Assembly (NCBI RefSeq): GCF_000270245.1
Contig: NC_015635.1
Span: 3,906,001 to 3,970,000, forward strand
Direction: 5' to 3'
Length of the DNA: 64,000 nucleotides
From: Microlunatus phosphovorus NM-1
GTDB lineage: Bacteria; Actinomycetota; Actinomycetes; Propionibacteriales; Propionibacteriaceae
The translations under genes and the position numbers were made by a program. Below, piece after piece: positions 7,053 through 16,066 of this stretch; position 1 is the first letter of the stretch; each line of letters starts with the position of its first letter. The notes below the pieces were generated by a model. That model saw only the letters and a list, made by a program, of their open reading frames with translations, had not been told where the DNA came from and did not search any database.

Positions 7053-10037
7053 ATGCACGTCAGGGTCGATGACGATCTGGATCCGGAGCCCTCGGACTGG
7101 CGGGCCGCCGAAAGGCTTCTGAAGGACCACCCCACCCGTTGGGGCAGTCTGTCCTGGATCTCGGCGCGCTCCCTGATCGACTCGGTCAACGACGCCCTGG
7201 GTCGAGCCAGCGACGGGCTCGTCGATCAGCTGCGCCAGGCCTGGGTGGAGCAGATCCGGTCCGACCCCAAGCGGCCCTCCCGGCCGGACCCCGAGTGGCC
7301 GCAGCCCGCCGGACGTGCCTACTCTGACCTGCCGGTCGACGAACTCGCCGACTGGTTGATCATCGACCGCAAAGGAGCCGAGCGCTTCCTGGTGGTCGGG
7401 GACACCGGTGAGCAGGATCCCTCGCAGTACGTCGTCAGCCCGGCCATCGCCGCGGCAGCCAACGCCGGCTGCGATTTCGTCGTGATCATGAGTGATGTCA
7501 TCTATCCGGCAGGCGATGTCGACGACTATGTCGACGGGCTCTATCGGCCATATCGGACCCCGGAACCCGACGACAACTCCAAGGTCAAGTTCCTGGTCAA
7601 GCCGCCGATCATCGCGCTGCCCGGCAACCACGACTGGTACGACGGACTGGCCGGCTTCATGTACCACTTCGTCGACCAGCAACCGCTGCCCTCGGCCGCT
7701 TACGCGCCCACCCGCGAAACGTGGATCTGGAGCCGGTTGATTCGCGTGCTGTGGCGCCGCCCCCGTCCAGCGCGGGCTGAGGCCCGACACCGGCACGAGA
7801 GTCATCCGATCACCCAAAGCTTCGACAAGACGTACGCCATCAACCAGCCCGGTCCCTACTTCGCCATTCGTATGCCGCATCTGCTGTTGGTCTGTATCGA
7901 CACCGGCATCGGCGGCAACATCGACGAGCAGCAATGGGACTGGCTGGAACGCATCTCGCGGTTGACGGGCCCCAAGGTGCTGCTCACCGGCAAACCGCTG
8001 GTGGTCAACGGCAAGATCGTCCCCTGCTATATCGGTCATCGCCGCTCGGCTCGCAAGGCGGATTCGGTCTGGAACCTGGTCATCGACAAGGACTACGAGT
8101 ACATCGCCACCCTGGGCGGTGACACGCACAACTATCAGAAGTACGAGCGGAAGCAGACCCAGGGCTTCCCGCAGTATCACCTGGTGAGCGGAGGCGGCGG
8201 CGCGTTCACCCATGCCACCCACCCGAATGTCAGTCTCGATCGCGATGCTCGATTTCAAGACGACCTGCAGCCGGACCCCGCCAAGCCGAGATCTGTCTTT
8301 CCGAGCTACGAGACCTCGCTGCGCTTCTTCGCCGATCTCCTGGTGCCGAGCGTGGTACGCACGCTCCTCTTCCTGCTGCTGATCGTCCTCGGTGGGCTGG
8401 TAGTGCTCGGCCTCCAACTGACCGGTCTGGCTGACGCGATCCCCACCGTGACCACCGGCGCTGTCCTCTGCCTGCTCGCGATCGGAGCGATTCGGCTGCT
8501 TCTCACCAAGCGGATCACCCGAGAAACGACGGTCGCCCGCGTCCTTGCCCCCGTCGGCGGCTTTCTGCTCGGCATCGTGACCGCCGGTGTCGCACAAGCC
8601 CTGGATCCCGAGCATTTCTCGCTCTACTTCACCTGGTGGGCCGTCCTGACCGGCTACAACTGCGTGGTCAGCGCAGCCTTGCGCCGCTCAGGCTGGTGGC
8701 TGCCGAAAGCCGACTTCCGCCGCACCCTGCCCACTTGGGTGTTCGCCGTCGGGCTGGTGCTGCTCAGCCTGGTCAGCGCCGGACTCGCGTACGCGGCGTC
8801 TGCGGAGCCGTCCTGGGGCGCAATCGCGGCGGCGGGGTTGATCCCGCTGGTGGTCGGGGCTATCGGCTACGTGATCCGCGCCAAGCACCAGGTTGCCGTC
8901 ACCGAAGACCAGCAGACGTGGCGGATCAAGGTACGGAACTGGCTCGTCAAGAACTGGAACCGGCTCGGGATGGTCCTCGCTCCGGCCGTTCCGCTGTCCG
9001 TCGCGATCATCGTGCTGTGCCAGTTGACCCAGGCAGTCGGGCGATCCTGGCTGGTCACCGGCGCGGTGGCCGGGGTCGGGCTCACCCTCGGCTTGGTGGC
9101 GGCGGCCGGAGTCGTCGTACTCGCTGCTACGGAGGCGCTGGCAGTCGTGGCGGCCAGCGTCCCCCGCCCACGCGGTCTGACCAAGCTCGAGAGGAAGCGC
9201 TGGTCGTGGGGTCGAGTCAGCGCCGTCACCCACCACTTGCCGAGCCCGGTGCTACTCGCCGGAACGGTGGCCTGGATCGTCTATTGCGCCGGCGACTCGC
9301 CCGTCAACCGGGCGGCCTCCGGTCTGCCGCTGGTGATCTTCACGACCGTCGGACTGCTGTTGTTCGTCGGCTGGCTCCGGCGCAGGTTCCACCGTCGCTA
9401 TCTGCTGGCGATCGTCATCGCCTTCGTCGGCATCGTGGCCCTGGTGCTGAGTCAGGCGTTCGTCGTCGGCCAGCCGGTGATGGATCCGCTGCTGCGGGAC
9501 TGGCCGTCCCAGGTCGTGCTCGGTACGTTGGTGGTGCTGGTCGCCCTGCTGACCAGCGTGACGCTCGGCCACATGAGCTTCCTGAACGCCCAGCTCCTGC
9601 TCCGGCCGAGCTACTGGAAGGGCCCGTACTTCGAGACTAACGAGCAGGCGGCCAGGTTCATCGAAGTGCGACTGGGCATACCGCCGGGGACGCTCTACGC
9701 TGATCCGCCGGCCACGCCCACCGACGAGCCGGCGGTTCGGCCGGCGGACATTCCGCTCAAGGCATGGACAGCCGGGCGGATCACCTGGCCGGGTCTCGGC
9801 GAGCCGGGTGGACCGCTGCAGAGCAAGGTGTCGGAGGTCTTCTCCTCCGACACGCCCCCATTTCACAAGAACTTCCTGACCCTGGAGAGCACCGCCGACG
9901 AGCTGGTGATCACGGTGCACCGCGTCGCCGTACCGGACCCAGATGCTGCCGACCCGCCCGCTCCGTACCCGCCCCAACCGTGGAAATTCTGGTGTCTGGT
10001 CCACATCGGGCGTGGACCAGATGCCAGAAGACGCTAA
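7053..10037 (+). CDS. Calcineurin-like metallophosphoesterase with large membrane domain
   Basis: A 994-residue protein. Residues about 105-390 are a metallophosphoesterase: VVGDTGEQD near 113, SDVIYPAGD near 148, PGNHDWYDG near 190 and GGDTHNYQKY near 353 correspond to the metal-binding blocks. The first block reads GDTG instead of the usual D-x-H. Residues about 420-860 contain about 12 hydrophobic helices, so the catalytic part is anchored in the membrane. A soluble C-terminal domain (about 870-994) follows. Substrate unknown. Such fusions occur in actinobacteria without a described role, as far as I recall. The ATG at 7053 follows a purine-rich GGAGTGGGGGG. The stop overlaps the convergent fprA stop by 4 nt. 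Confidence 0.8.
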   Translation: MHVRVDDDLDPEPSDWRAAERLLKDHPTRWGSLSWISARSLIDSVNDALGRASDGLVDQLRQAWVEQIRSDPKRPSRPDPEWPQPAGRAYSDLPVDELADWLIIDRKGAERFLVVGDTGEQDPSQYVVSPAIAAAANAGCDFVVIMSDVIYPAGDVDDYVDGLYRPYRTPEPDDNSKVKFLVKPPIIALPGNHDWYDGLAGFMYHFVDQQPLPSAAYAPTRETWIWSRLIRVLWRRPRPARAEARHRHESHPITQSFDKTYAINQPGPYFAIRMPHLLLVCIDTGIGGNIDEQQWDWLERISRLTGPKVLLTGKPLVVNGKIVPCYIGHRRSARKADSVWNLVIDKDYEYIATLGGDTHNYQKYERKQTQGFPQYHLVSGGGGAFTHATHPNVSLDRDARFQDDLQPDPAKPRSVFPSYETSLRFFADLLVPSVVRTLLFLLLIVLGGLVVLGLQLTGLADAIPTVTTGAVLCLLAIGAIRLLLTKRITRETTVARVLAPVGGFLLGIVTAGVAQALDPEHFSLYFTWWAVLTGYNCVVSAALRRSGWWLPKADFRRTLPTWVFAVGLVLLSLVSAGLAYAASAEPSWGAIAAAGLIPLVVGAIGYVIRAKHQVAVTEDQQTWRIKVRNWLVKNWNRLGMVLAPAVPLSVAIIVLCQLTQAVGRSWLVTGAVAGVGLTLGLVAAAGVVVLAATEALAVVAASVPRPRGLTKLERKRWSWGRVSAVTHHLPSPVLLAGTVAWIVYCAGDSPVNRAASGLPLVIFTTVGLLLFVGWLRRRFHRRYLLAIVIAFVGIVALVLSQAFVVGQPVMDPLLRDWPSQVVLGTLVVLVALLTSVTLGHMSFLNAQLLLRPSYWKGPYFETNEQAARFIEVRLGIPPGTLYADPPATPTDEPAVRPADIPLKAWTAGRITWPGLGEPGGPLQSKVSEVFSSDTPPFHKNFLTLESTADELVITVHRVAVPDPDAADPPAPYPPQPWKFWCLVHIGRGPDARRR

Positions 10038-11512
10038 TCAACGGATTCGGCCGCGGCCAGCAGGTCGCTGCGATGGGCCAAGGTGGTCCGTACCCGACCG
10101 TGCGACTGGCCCAGTTCCAGCTCGGCGGCGTCGATCCGGTGCCAGCCGTCGATGCCGACAGGCTCGATCCCCCGTTCGGCAAAGAGCTTCGCCAGCAGCC
10201 CGACCCGGCCTTGAGGCAGCAGCGCCCCATCGCTGACGTCATGCAGCAGCGAGGTGACGGTCTCCACGGCGTCGGACTTGTTGGTGCCGATCACCCCGGT
10301 GGGGCCGCGCTTGACCCAGCCCGTCACGTATTCGTCGGGTGAGAACTCGCCGTCGCGGATCACCCGGCCCTCGGCGTGCGGCACCCTGCCGGTGCGAGCG
10401 TCGTGGGGTACGCCGGGCAGCGGTTCGCCGCGATAGCCGACCGAACGAACCACGAGCTGCGCGGGGATGACCCGCGGCTCCCCCCGACCTACGACAGAGC
10501 CGTCGGCCGCGAGCGCGGTGCGTTCGACCTCGACCCCACTGACCCGCTCCGTCCCGATCAGCCGAACCGGCCGAGTCCAGAAGTGCAGATGCACCCGACG
10601 CGACGCCTGGCCGACCGGGCGATCGGCCCACTCCCGGAGTACGACGAGGTTGCGGGCCGCCACCTTGTCCGAAGCGACGACGGCCAGGCTGGTCTCGTCC
10701 AGCACCAGATCCAGCGGATCGACCAGCAGATCGACATCGGGCAGCTGGCCCAGTTCGCGCAGCTCCTTGGTGGTGAAGGCCGTATGCGCCGGCCCTCGAC
10801 GACCGAGCACATGCACGTCGCAAACCGTGGTGCGACCCAACGAGTCGAGCACCTCGTCGGCCATGTCGGTGGCGTCCAGCTCACCGGTCCGTTTGGTGAG
10901 GATCCGGGCGACATCGAGCGCCACATTGCCTACGCCTACGACGACGGCCTCACGTGTGGTCGCCACCAGTTGAGCGAAATGCTCCGCCTCCAACCGGTTC
11001 GGCCTGCCCTCCCCCGTTCGACCCTCGCCGACGCTGCCCTCATCGCCATCCTCAGTTGCACCGAGGACCGCACCGCCAGTGTCGGGGTGGACATCGGGAT
11101 GTCCGCAATACCAGGAGACGAACTCCGCGGCGGCCACACTGCCGTAAAGGTCCTCACCAGGAATGTCGAGCCGCTTGTCGCTGCCCGCGCCGAACGCGTA
11201 GATCACCGCGTCCACGCTGTCCCGCAACTCGTCCACGGTCAGGTCGGCGCCGATCGACACATTGCCGTAGAAGCGGACTCCCGGCTTCTCCAGCGTCCGC
11301 TCCAGCGTGTTGCGTACCGAACGGATCGACGGGTGGTCCGGAGCGACGCCGTAGCGCACGAGTCCGAACGGCACCGGCAGCCGGTCGATGACCGTGACGT
11401 CGACCGGTACGTCGAGCTGGTGGGTCAGCGCCTCGGCCGCATAGATCCCCGATGGGCCGGCACCGATGATCGCCACCGCCAGCGGCTGGAGGTCTGCTCT
11501 GTCCTCAGGCAC
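10034..11512 (-). CDS. fprA: Ferredoxin/adrenodoxin-type NADP+ reductase
   Basis: A 492-residue FAD enzyme that passes electrons between NADPH and ferredoxin, supporting cytochrome P450s or other ferredoxin-dependent enzymes. It shows the FAD-binding GAGPSGIYAAEAL near residue 17, the family-typical PFGLVRYGVAPDHP, the NADPH-binding VVVGVGNVALDVARIL in the middle, and the C-terminal GYRGEPLPGVPHD and GWVKRGPTGVIGTNK. Length and motif order match mycobacterial FprA. It lies 41 nt downstream of the RNase E/G gene in the same direction and could be cotranscribed with it. A 30-residue hydrophilic insert (about 150-180) is unlike FprA. Confidence 0.93.
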   Translation of the reverse strand: MPEDRADLQPLAVAIIGAGPSGIYAAEALTHQLDVPVDVTVIDRLPVPFGLVRYGVAPDHPSIRSVRNTLERTLEKPGVRFYGNVSIGADLTVDELRDSVDAVIYAFGAGSDKRLDIPGEDLYGSVAAAEFVSWYCGHPDVHPDTGGAVLGATEDGDEGSVGEGRTGEGRPNRLEAEHFAQLVATTREAVVVGVGNVALDVARILTKRTGELDATDMADEVLDSLGRTTVCDVHVLGRRGPAHTAFTTKELRELGQLPDVDLLVDPLDLVLDETSLAVVASDKVAARNLVVLREWADRPVGQASRRVHLHFWTRPVRLIGTERVSGVEVERTALAADGSVVGRGEPRVIPAQLVVRSVGYRGEPLPGVPHDARTGRVPHAEGRVIRDGEFSPDEYVTGWVKRGPTGVIGTNKSDAVETVTSLLHDVSDGALLPQGRVGLLAKLFAERGIEPVGIDGWHRIDAAELELGQSHGRVRTTLAHRSDLLAAAESVD

Positions 11513-11553
11513 ACCGCCAACCTAGCGGGCACCGCGGATATTCGGCGCGATCC

Positions 11554-14500
11554 TCAGTCGGTGGTGACCACGTCCTGCCCGACGGCACTGTCTGCTGTCG
11601 CAGCCTCGACAGGCTCCGACCCGGCTTCGGCAGGCTCCGAGACGGCCACAACGGGCACCGGCTCAGGACGATTCAAGGGTGGCGCCGGCATCGGGAACGG
11701 CGGCCTGGCCGAACCGTTCGAGCTCGAGTTCGACGAGTTGCCGCGCCCACGACCCCGGCCACGCTGATCCCGCGAGCCGCCGTCCGGCTGCTTCTGCGTC
11801 TCCACCGGGACATCGCTGACCTCGTACCCACGACCATGGCAGTGCTCGCACTCGACGCTGAACGCCTCCAGCAGGCCCGTGCCGATCTTCTTCCGGGTCA
11901 TCTGCACCAGTCCGAGGCTGGTCACCTCGGCGACCTGATGCCGCGTCCGGTCGCGCCCTAGGCACTCGACCAGGCGACGGAGCAGCAGCTCACGGTTGCT
12001 GGGCAGCACCATGTCGATGAAGTCGATCACGATGATGCCGCCGATGTCGCGCAGCCGGAGCTGGCGCACGATCTCCTCGGCCGCCTCCAGGTTGTTGCTG
12101 GTCACGGTCGCCTCGAGGTTGCCGCCGCTGCCGGTGAACTTGCCGGTGTTGACGTCGATCACCGTCATCGCCTCGGTGCGGTCGATGATCAAGGAGCCGC
12201 CGGAGGGCAGGAACACCTTGCGCTCCAGGGCCTTCGCGATCTGCTCGTCCAACCGGTAGCTGGCGAACAGGTCACCTTCGGCCGCCGTGTCCCAGCGCCG
12301 CATCCGGTCATGCAGGTGCGGCGCGACGTGACCCACGTAGGCGTCCACGGCGTCGTACGCGTCGGTCATCGAGCCGTTGCCCTGGATGATCAGCTCGGCG
12401 AAGTCCTCGGTGAACAGGTCCCGGACGATCCGTACGGTGAGATCGGGCTCCCCGTAGAGGAGCTTCGGCGCGCCACCGGCCTTGACCTTGCGCTCGATGT
12501 CCTCCCATTGCGCCTTGAGCCGGTTGACGTCGCGGACCAGCTCGTCCTCGCTGGCGCCCTCGGCGGCGGTACGCACGATGACGCTCGCCTCGTTCGGGAC
12601 CAGCTCGTTGAGGATCGCCTTGAGCCGCCGGCGTTCGGTGTCGGGCAGCTTGCGCGAGATGCCGGACAGATGGCCGCCGGGTGCGTACACGATGTAGCGG
12701 CCGGGCAGCGTGACGTGGCTGGTCAGGCGAGCGCCCTTGGCGCCGACCGGGTCCTTGGTGACCTGCACCAGCACGGTCTGACCGGATTTGAGGACATTCT
12801 CGACCTTGCGCTGCTGGCCGTTGGCTCCGAAGGAGTCCCAGTCGATCTCGCCTGCATAGAGCACCGCATTGCGGCCCCGGCCGATGTCGATGAACGCCGC
12901 CTCCATCGAGGGCAGCACGTTCTGCACCCGACCGAGGTAGACGTTGCCGATCAAGGATGCGGCCGACTCGCGGTCGACGTAGTGCTCGACGAGGATGTCG
13001 TCCTCGAGCACCGCGATCTGCGACAGTTCCTCGCGCTGCCGGATGATCATCTTGCGAACCACGGACTCGCGCCGGGCCAAGAACTCGGCCTCGCTCAGGA
13101 TCGGTACGCGGCGACGTCCCGCCTCGCGGCCCTCGCGCCGCCGCTGCCGCTTGGCCTCCATCCGGGTCGATCCCTCGATCCCGCTGACCTCCTGAGCGGC
13201 CTGCTTGCGCGATCTGGGCTCGCGTACGCGGACCACCACGTCGACCGGGTCATCGGCGGCCGGTGCGTTGTCCTCACCGCGCCGACGACGCCGACGACGA
13301 CGGCGACGCTGTCCGCCGTCCTCACTGCTCTCGTCGGAACCTGACTCGGCATCGGCAGTGTCGCCGCTACTCGCGCCATCCTCGGCGTCGTTGGCGGCGG
13401 GGGTCGGAGCGGCCGGAGGGTTGGCGGCATTGGACTCGGGCGCCGACGTGTCGCCGTCCTGCTCAGCATCGTCACGACGATTGTCGTTCTCGGCGTCCGG
13501 ACCCCGGCGACGACGCCGACCTCCCCGGCGACGACGGCGCCGACGTGGCGTACCGTCCTCGTCCTCGTCAGATTCGGCGGTCTGCTCGTTGGCGTCCGAG
13601 GCTGTCTCGTCCGATTCGGTCGTGGCCGATTCAGCCGTGGCCGAGGTCTCCGCCTCGCCGATCTGAGACTCGCCGATCTGAGACTCGCCGATCTGAGACT
13701 CGTCGGTCTCACTCGATTCGGACTCGTCGGTCGTGATCTCGCCGGGCCCGGCCTGGTCTGCGCCAGCCAAGTCTGTCTCGGCCTGCTCGGCCGGTGCCGC
13801 TTCCTCTTCGGCTTCGGCAGCCTCATCGCTCTCGATGGGCTGGGTGATCTCGCCGACCTCGCTGGTCGGGGCAACATCCGTCGCCGAGCTGACCTCCGTG
13901 GTCGCGTCCGCGGCCGGGCTGCCCACAGTCGGCTCCGCCTTCGCGTCGTCCGCGGGCGCCGAAGCTGTCGCTTCGGCCATCGCAGCCGCCGGCTGCTCAG
14001 CCACCAATGCCAGCCTGATCTCATCGAGCGCAGCCGCGGCGTCGACGTTCTGCTGACCGGCGTCACCGGTCGGCTCGGACGCTGCGGGCTCGGTGGCGGC
14101 CGGCTGCGTCGGGGCGCTCGCCGCGGCTGCCGCCTTCTTGGTGGCGCGCTTGCGTGGCGTACGGGTTGTGCTGCTGCCCTCGGCCGGCGCCTTCGCGGCC
14201 CGCTTGCGGGTGGCCTTCTTGGCCGCCGGCTTCTCCTCGGCCGGCTTCCCTGCAGCATCCGCGACCGGCGTCGCCTCGGTCGGCACACTCTCGGTCGGCG
14301 CCGCGGCGGTGCCTGACGCGGCAGCCTCGACCTCGGTCGCCACGGGGACGGCCCCGGCGTGAGCAGCCTCAGCGCTCACCGCAGGGTCGGCCTCGGCGGT
14401 CATCGCCGGTGCGCTGACCGATGGCGGGCCGGCCTTCCGGGTAGCTGCGCGGCGGCGCCTGCGCGGCGGCGCAGCTTCGGTGGACGCCGGATCGGCGGAC

Positions 14501-14568
14501 GTCGGTGCGGCGGCCGGACTGCTGCCTGGGTTGTCGATGTTGGACGTGTCGGGCTCGTGATCGAGCAT
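11554..14568 (-). CDS. rne: Ribonuclease E/G family endoribonuclease
   Basis: Single-strand endoribonuclease for mRNA decay and rRNA processing. Residues about 1-470 are low-complexity: Ala/Glu/Ser/Thr-rich with a 5-residue repeat (ESQIG, three copies) and two arginine-rich patches (near 346 and 422) likely to bind RNA. The S1 domain starts near 525 (IGNVYLGRVQNVLPSMEAAF). The catalytic segment includes IDRTEAMTVIDVNTG and IVIDFIDM, holding the metal-binding Asp residues. The Zn-link CEHCHGRG is near 906. The catalytic domain is C-terminal, as in actinobacterial RNase E. Start at ATG 14568, with GAGGAG 6 nt upstream; an in-frame ATG 30 nt earlier lacks this. Confidence 0.95.
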   Translation of the reverse strand: MLDHEPDTSNIDNPGSSPAAAPTSADPASTEAAPPRRRRRAATRKAGPPSVSAPAMTAEADPAVSAEAAHAGAVPVATEVEAAASGTAAAPTESVPTEATPVADAAGKPAEEKPAAKKATRKRAAKAPAEGSSTTRTPRKRATKKAAAAASAPTQPAATEPAASEPTGDAGQQNVDAAAALDEIRLALVAEQPAAAMAEATASAPADDAKAEPTVGSPAADATTEVSSATDVAPTSEVGEITQPIESDEAAEAEEEAAPAEQAETDLAGADQAGPGEITTDESESSETDESQIGESQIGESQIGEAETSATAESATTESDETASDANEQTAESDEDEDGTPRRRRRRRGGRRRRRGPDAENDNRRDDAEQDGDTSAPESNAANPPAAPTPAANDAEDGASSGDTADAESGSDESSEDGGQRRRRRRRRRRGEDNAPAADDPVDVVVRVREPRSRKQAAQEVSGIEGSTRMEAKRQRRREGREAGRRRVPILSEAEFLARRESVVRKMIIRQREELSQIAVLEDDILVEHYVDRESAASLIGNVYLGRVQNVLPSMEAAFIDIGRGRNAVLYAGEIDWDSFGANGQQRKVENVLKSGQTVLVQVTKDPVGAKGARLTSHVTLPGRYIVYAPGGHLSGISRKLPDTERRRLKAILNELVPNEASVIVRTAAEGASEDELVRDVNRLKAQWEDIERKVKAGGAPKLLYGEPDLTVRIVRDLFTEDFAELIIQGNGSMTDAYDAVDAYVGHVAPHLHDRMRRWDTAAEGDLFASYRLDEQIAKALERKVFLPSGGSLIIDRTEAMTVIDVNTGKFTGSGGNLEATVTSNNLEAAEEIVRQLRLRDIGGIIVIDFIDMVLPSNRELLLRRLVECLGRDRTRHQVAEVTSLGLVQMTRKKIGTGLLEAFSVECEHCHGRGYEVSDVPVETQKQPDGGSRDQRGRGRGRGNSSNSSSNGSARPPFPMPAPPLNRPEPVPVVAVSEPAEAGSEPVEAATADSAVGQDVVTTD
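13658..13703. repeat. 15-bp in-frame tandem repeat inside rne
   Basis: CTCGCCGATCTGAGA is repeated three times in tandem with almost no change. It encodes the ESQIG repeats of the disordered N-terminal region. Because the unit is a multiple of three, copy-number change would lengthen or shorten the acidic linker without frameshift. Confidence 0.8.
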
Positions 14569-14922
14569 CCGTACTCCTCTGCAGGTGCGCGAGGGCACCT
14601 CATGTCGGTCGCAACGGCGGTTGGGGTGACCGCGTCGCGGAAGCCTGTGGCGTCGATGGCTGGGAGCCGATCACCCGCGGTCGAGCACGCCGTCAGGCGG
14701 TTCGTCGCGGTGGAGATAGCTCACCCGCAGTCTCCGCGAGCTGTCACCTCGTGGAGCGGGAAGTCACCGAATGAGGTGCGGGTGCACCTCAGCCGTCAAC
14801 CAGTATCCCACACGTCCCAAAGGCCACCCGAATCGTCACCCCGGCAGCCCGGTCGCAGTCGCCACGGAGAGCACCAGACCGCCCCACGATCGAAGCACGA
14901 GCCAGACGCAGAGCCGCCCACA
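14569..14922. other. 354-nt non-coding stretch upstream of rne
   Basis: No credible gene is visible between the TIGR03936 stop and the rne start. It holds a small perfect hairpin, GAGGTGC / GCACCTC at 14773-14790, and several further GC-rich potential stems. A long structured leader would suit rne, whose leader mediates autoregulation in Escherichia coli. That parallel is an inference, and no specific promoter could be assigned confidently. Confidence 0.4.
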
Positions 14923-15627
14923 TCACAGGGGCGGGGTGATCTCCCCGGTGGTCGAGTCGAGGCGGCCTTGGGACAACCGGGTCAACAGCGGCGGATGGGT
15001 CGGACGCCAGTCCGGCTCCACTTCAGCCAGCGCGCTGAGCAGATCATCCGGCCTGACCAGCGGCACTTGGTGAGCAATGGTCGAGATCAGCCGCCCTGGT
15101 TCGTAGCGCAACTGGAGCACCGCGCCCCGGGCATCGAAGGTGCGCAGTCCGGACTTGGTCATCCGCGAGACCTCGACCGATTCTCGCGCCAGGAACGTCT
15201 CCACTGCACGCTCGGCGACAACGGGTTCGATGCCGACCACATCGATCCGCCACCGGGAGGCCGTGAGCAGGTCGGCCAGCGTGTCGCCCGGTGCCACCTG
15301 CACGGCGACGATGTCCAGCCCTATCGGCAGGGCTTCGTCCAGCGACGCCCGGACCTGCTCCGGGTCACACTGCTCCGCCAACCCGATCTCGACATACTCT
15401 GCCTCACTTGCCGAACCGGTGGGCGAGGCGTTGGCGTACGAGATCCGCGGGTGCGGTGAGAATCCTGACGAGTACGCCATCGGCACCCGCGCCCGGCGCA
15501 ACGCCCGCTCGAACGCGCGACCGAAGTCGCGGTGGCTGGTGAAGCGCGCTCGGCCGCGCCGGGCGTACCGGATACGCAGCCACTGCACCGGCGGCGCCTG
15601 TTGTTCCGGCTGGGGGCGAGACGTCAC
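14923..15627 (-). CDS. TIGR03936/DUF2344 radical-SAM-associated protein
   Basis: A 234-residue protein matching the DUF2344 family, which is found next to, or fused to, TIGR03960 radical SAM proteins. Characteristic segments are LRIRYARRGRARFTSHRDFG near the N-terminus, VPMAYSSGFSPHPRISYA, and ASEAEYVEIGL. No cofactor motif of its own is visible; its role is unknown but is thought to support the radical SAM partner and has been linked to tRNA or ribosome-related modification. Normally it lies directly between that partner and rne. Here rne follows as expected, but the partner is 6.5 kb away at 22125-24056. Start at ATG 15627. Confidence 0.92.
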   Translation of the reverse strand: MTSRPQPEQQAPPVQWLRIRYARRGRARFTSHRDFGRAFERALRRARVPMAYSSGFSPHPRISYANASPTGSASEAEYVEIGLAEQCDPEQVRASLDEALPIGLDIVAVQVAPGDTLADLLTASRWRIDVVGIEPVVAERAVETFLARESVEVSRMTKSGLRTFDARGAVLQLRYEPGRLISTIAHQVPLVRPDDLLSALAEVEPDWRPTHPPLLTRLSQGRLDSTTGEITPPL

Positions 15628-15709
15628 GCCCGGAGACTACCGACCCGAGTGCCAGCTGTGGTCGCTTCGACTCCCATCGATTCCGACGATCCTCCCGGCA
15701 GTACATTGC

Positions 15710-15745
15710 TTGACGGCAATATTGCCAATAACGCATACTCACTGT
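15710..15745 (+). promoter_or_regulatory. Leaderless promoter of the arsR-SRPBCC pair with operator in the spacer
   Basis: TTGACG (15710-15715) and CATACT (15734-15739) are 18 nt apart. The predicted start falls at about 15746, exactly the A of the ATG, so the mRNA would have no 5' leader. The perfect 12-bp palindrome GGCAATATTGCC (15715-15726) fills the spacer, where a bound repressor would block RNA polymerase. The ArsR protein encoded next is the obvious candidate. Confidence 0.65.
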
Positions 15746-16066
15746 ATGACCGCCAGCCTGTTCGAGGTCGTGGCCGAGCCGCACCGCCGTCGGATCCTGG
15801 ATGCCCTCCGCGACGGCGATCGCTCGGTCACCGAGCTGGTCGAGCTGGTCGGTCTCGCCCAGCCGACAGTGTCGAAACACCTGAAGACGCTTCGCGATGC
15901 CGAGTTGGTCGTGGTGCGGCCGGAGGCGCAACGCCGCTGGTACCGACTACGGCCCGAGCCGCTGCGCGAGCTCGACCAGTGGCTGGAGCCCTATCGCCGC
16001 ACGTGGGCGCGTCGCCTCGACGCCCTCGGCGACCACCTCGATCGGATGGAGGAGAACGATGACTGA
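15746..16066 (+). CDS. ArsR-family repressor paired with an SRPBCC protein
   Basis: A 106-residue winged-helix protein with the segments FEVVAEPHRRRILDALRDGD, LVGLAQPTVSKHLKTLRDAE and AQRRWYRLRPEPLRELDQWL. It has no cysteine or histidine cluster suitable for metal binding. It resembles the ArsR subgroup that is usually encoded with AHSA1/SRPBCC proteins and does not sense metal. The ATG at 15746 is supported by the promoter placement. Its stop overlaps the following SRPBCC gene by 8 nt, with GGAGGA placed for that second start. Autoregulation through the 15715-15726 palindrome is inferred. Confidence 0.9.
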   Translation: MTASLFEVVAEPHRRRILDALRDGDRSVTELVELVGLAQPTVSKHLKTLRDAELVVVRPEAQRRWYRLRPEPLRELDQWLEPYRRTWARRLDALGDHLDRMEENDD

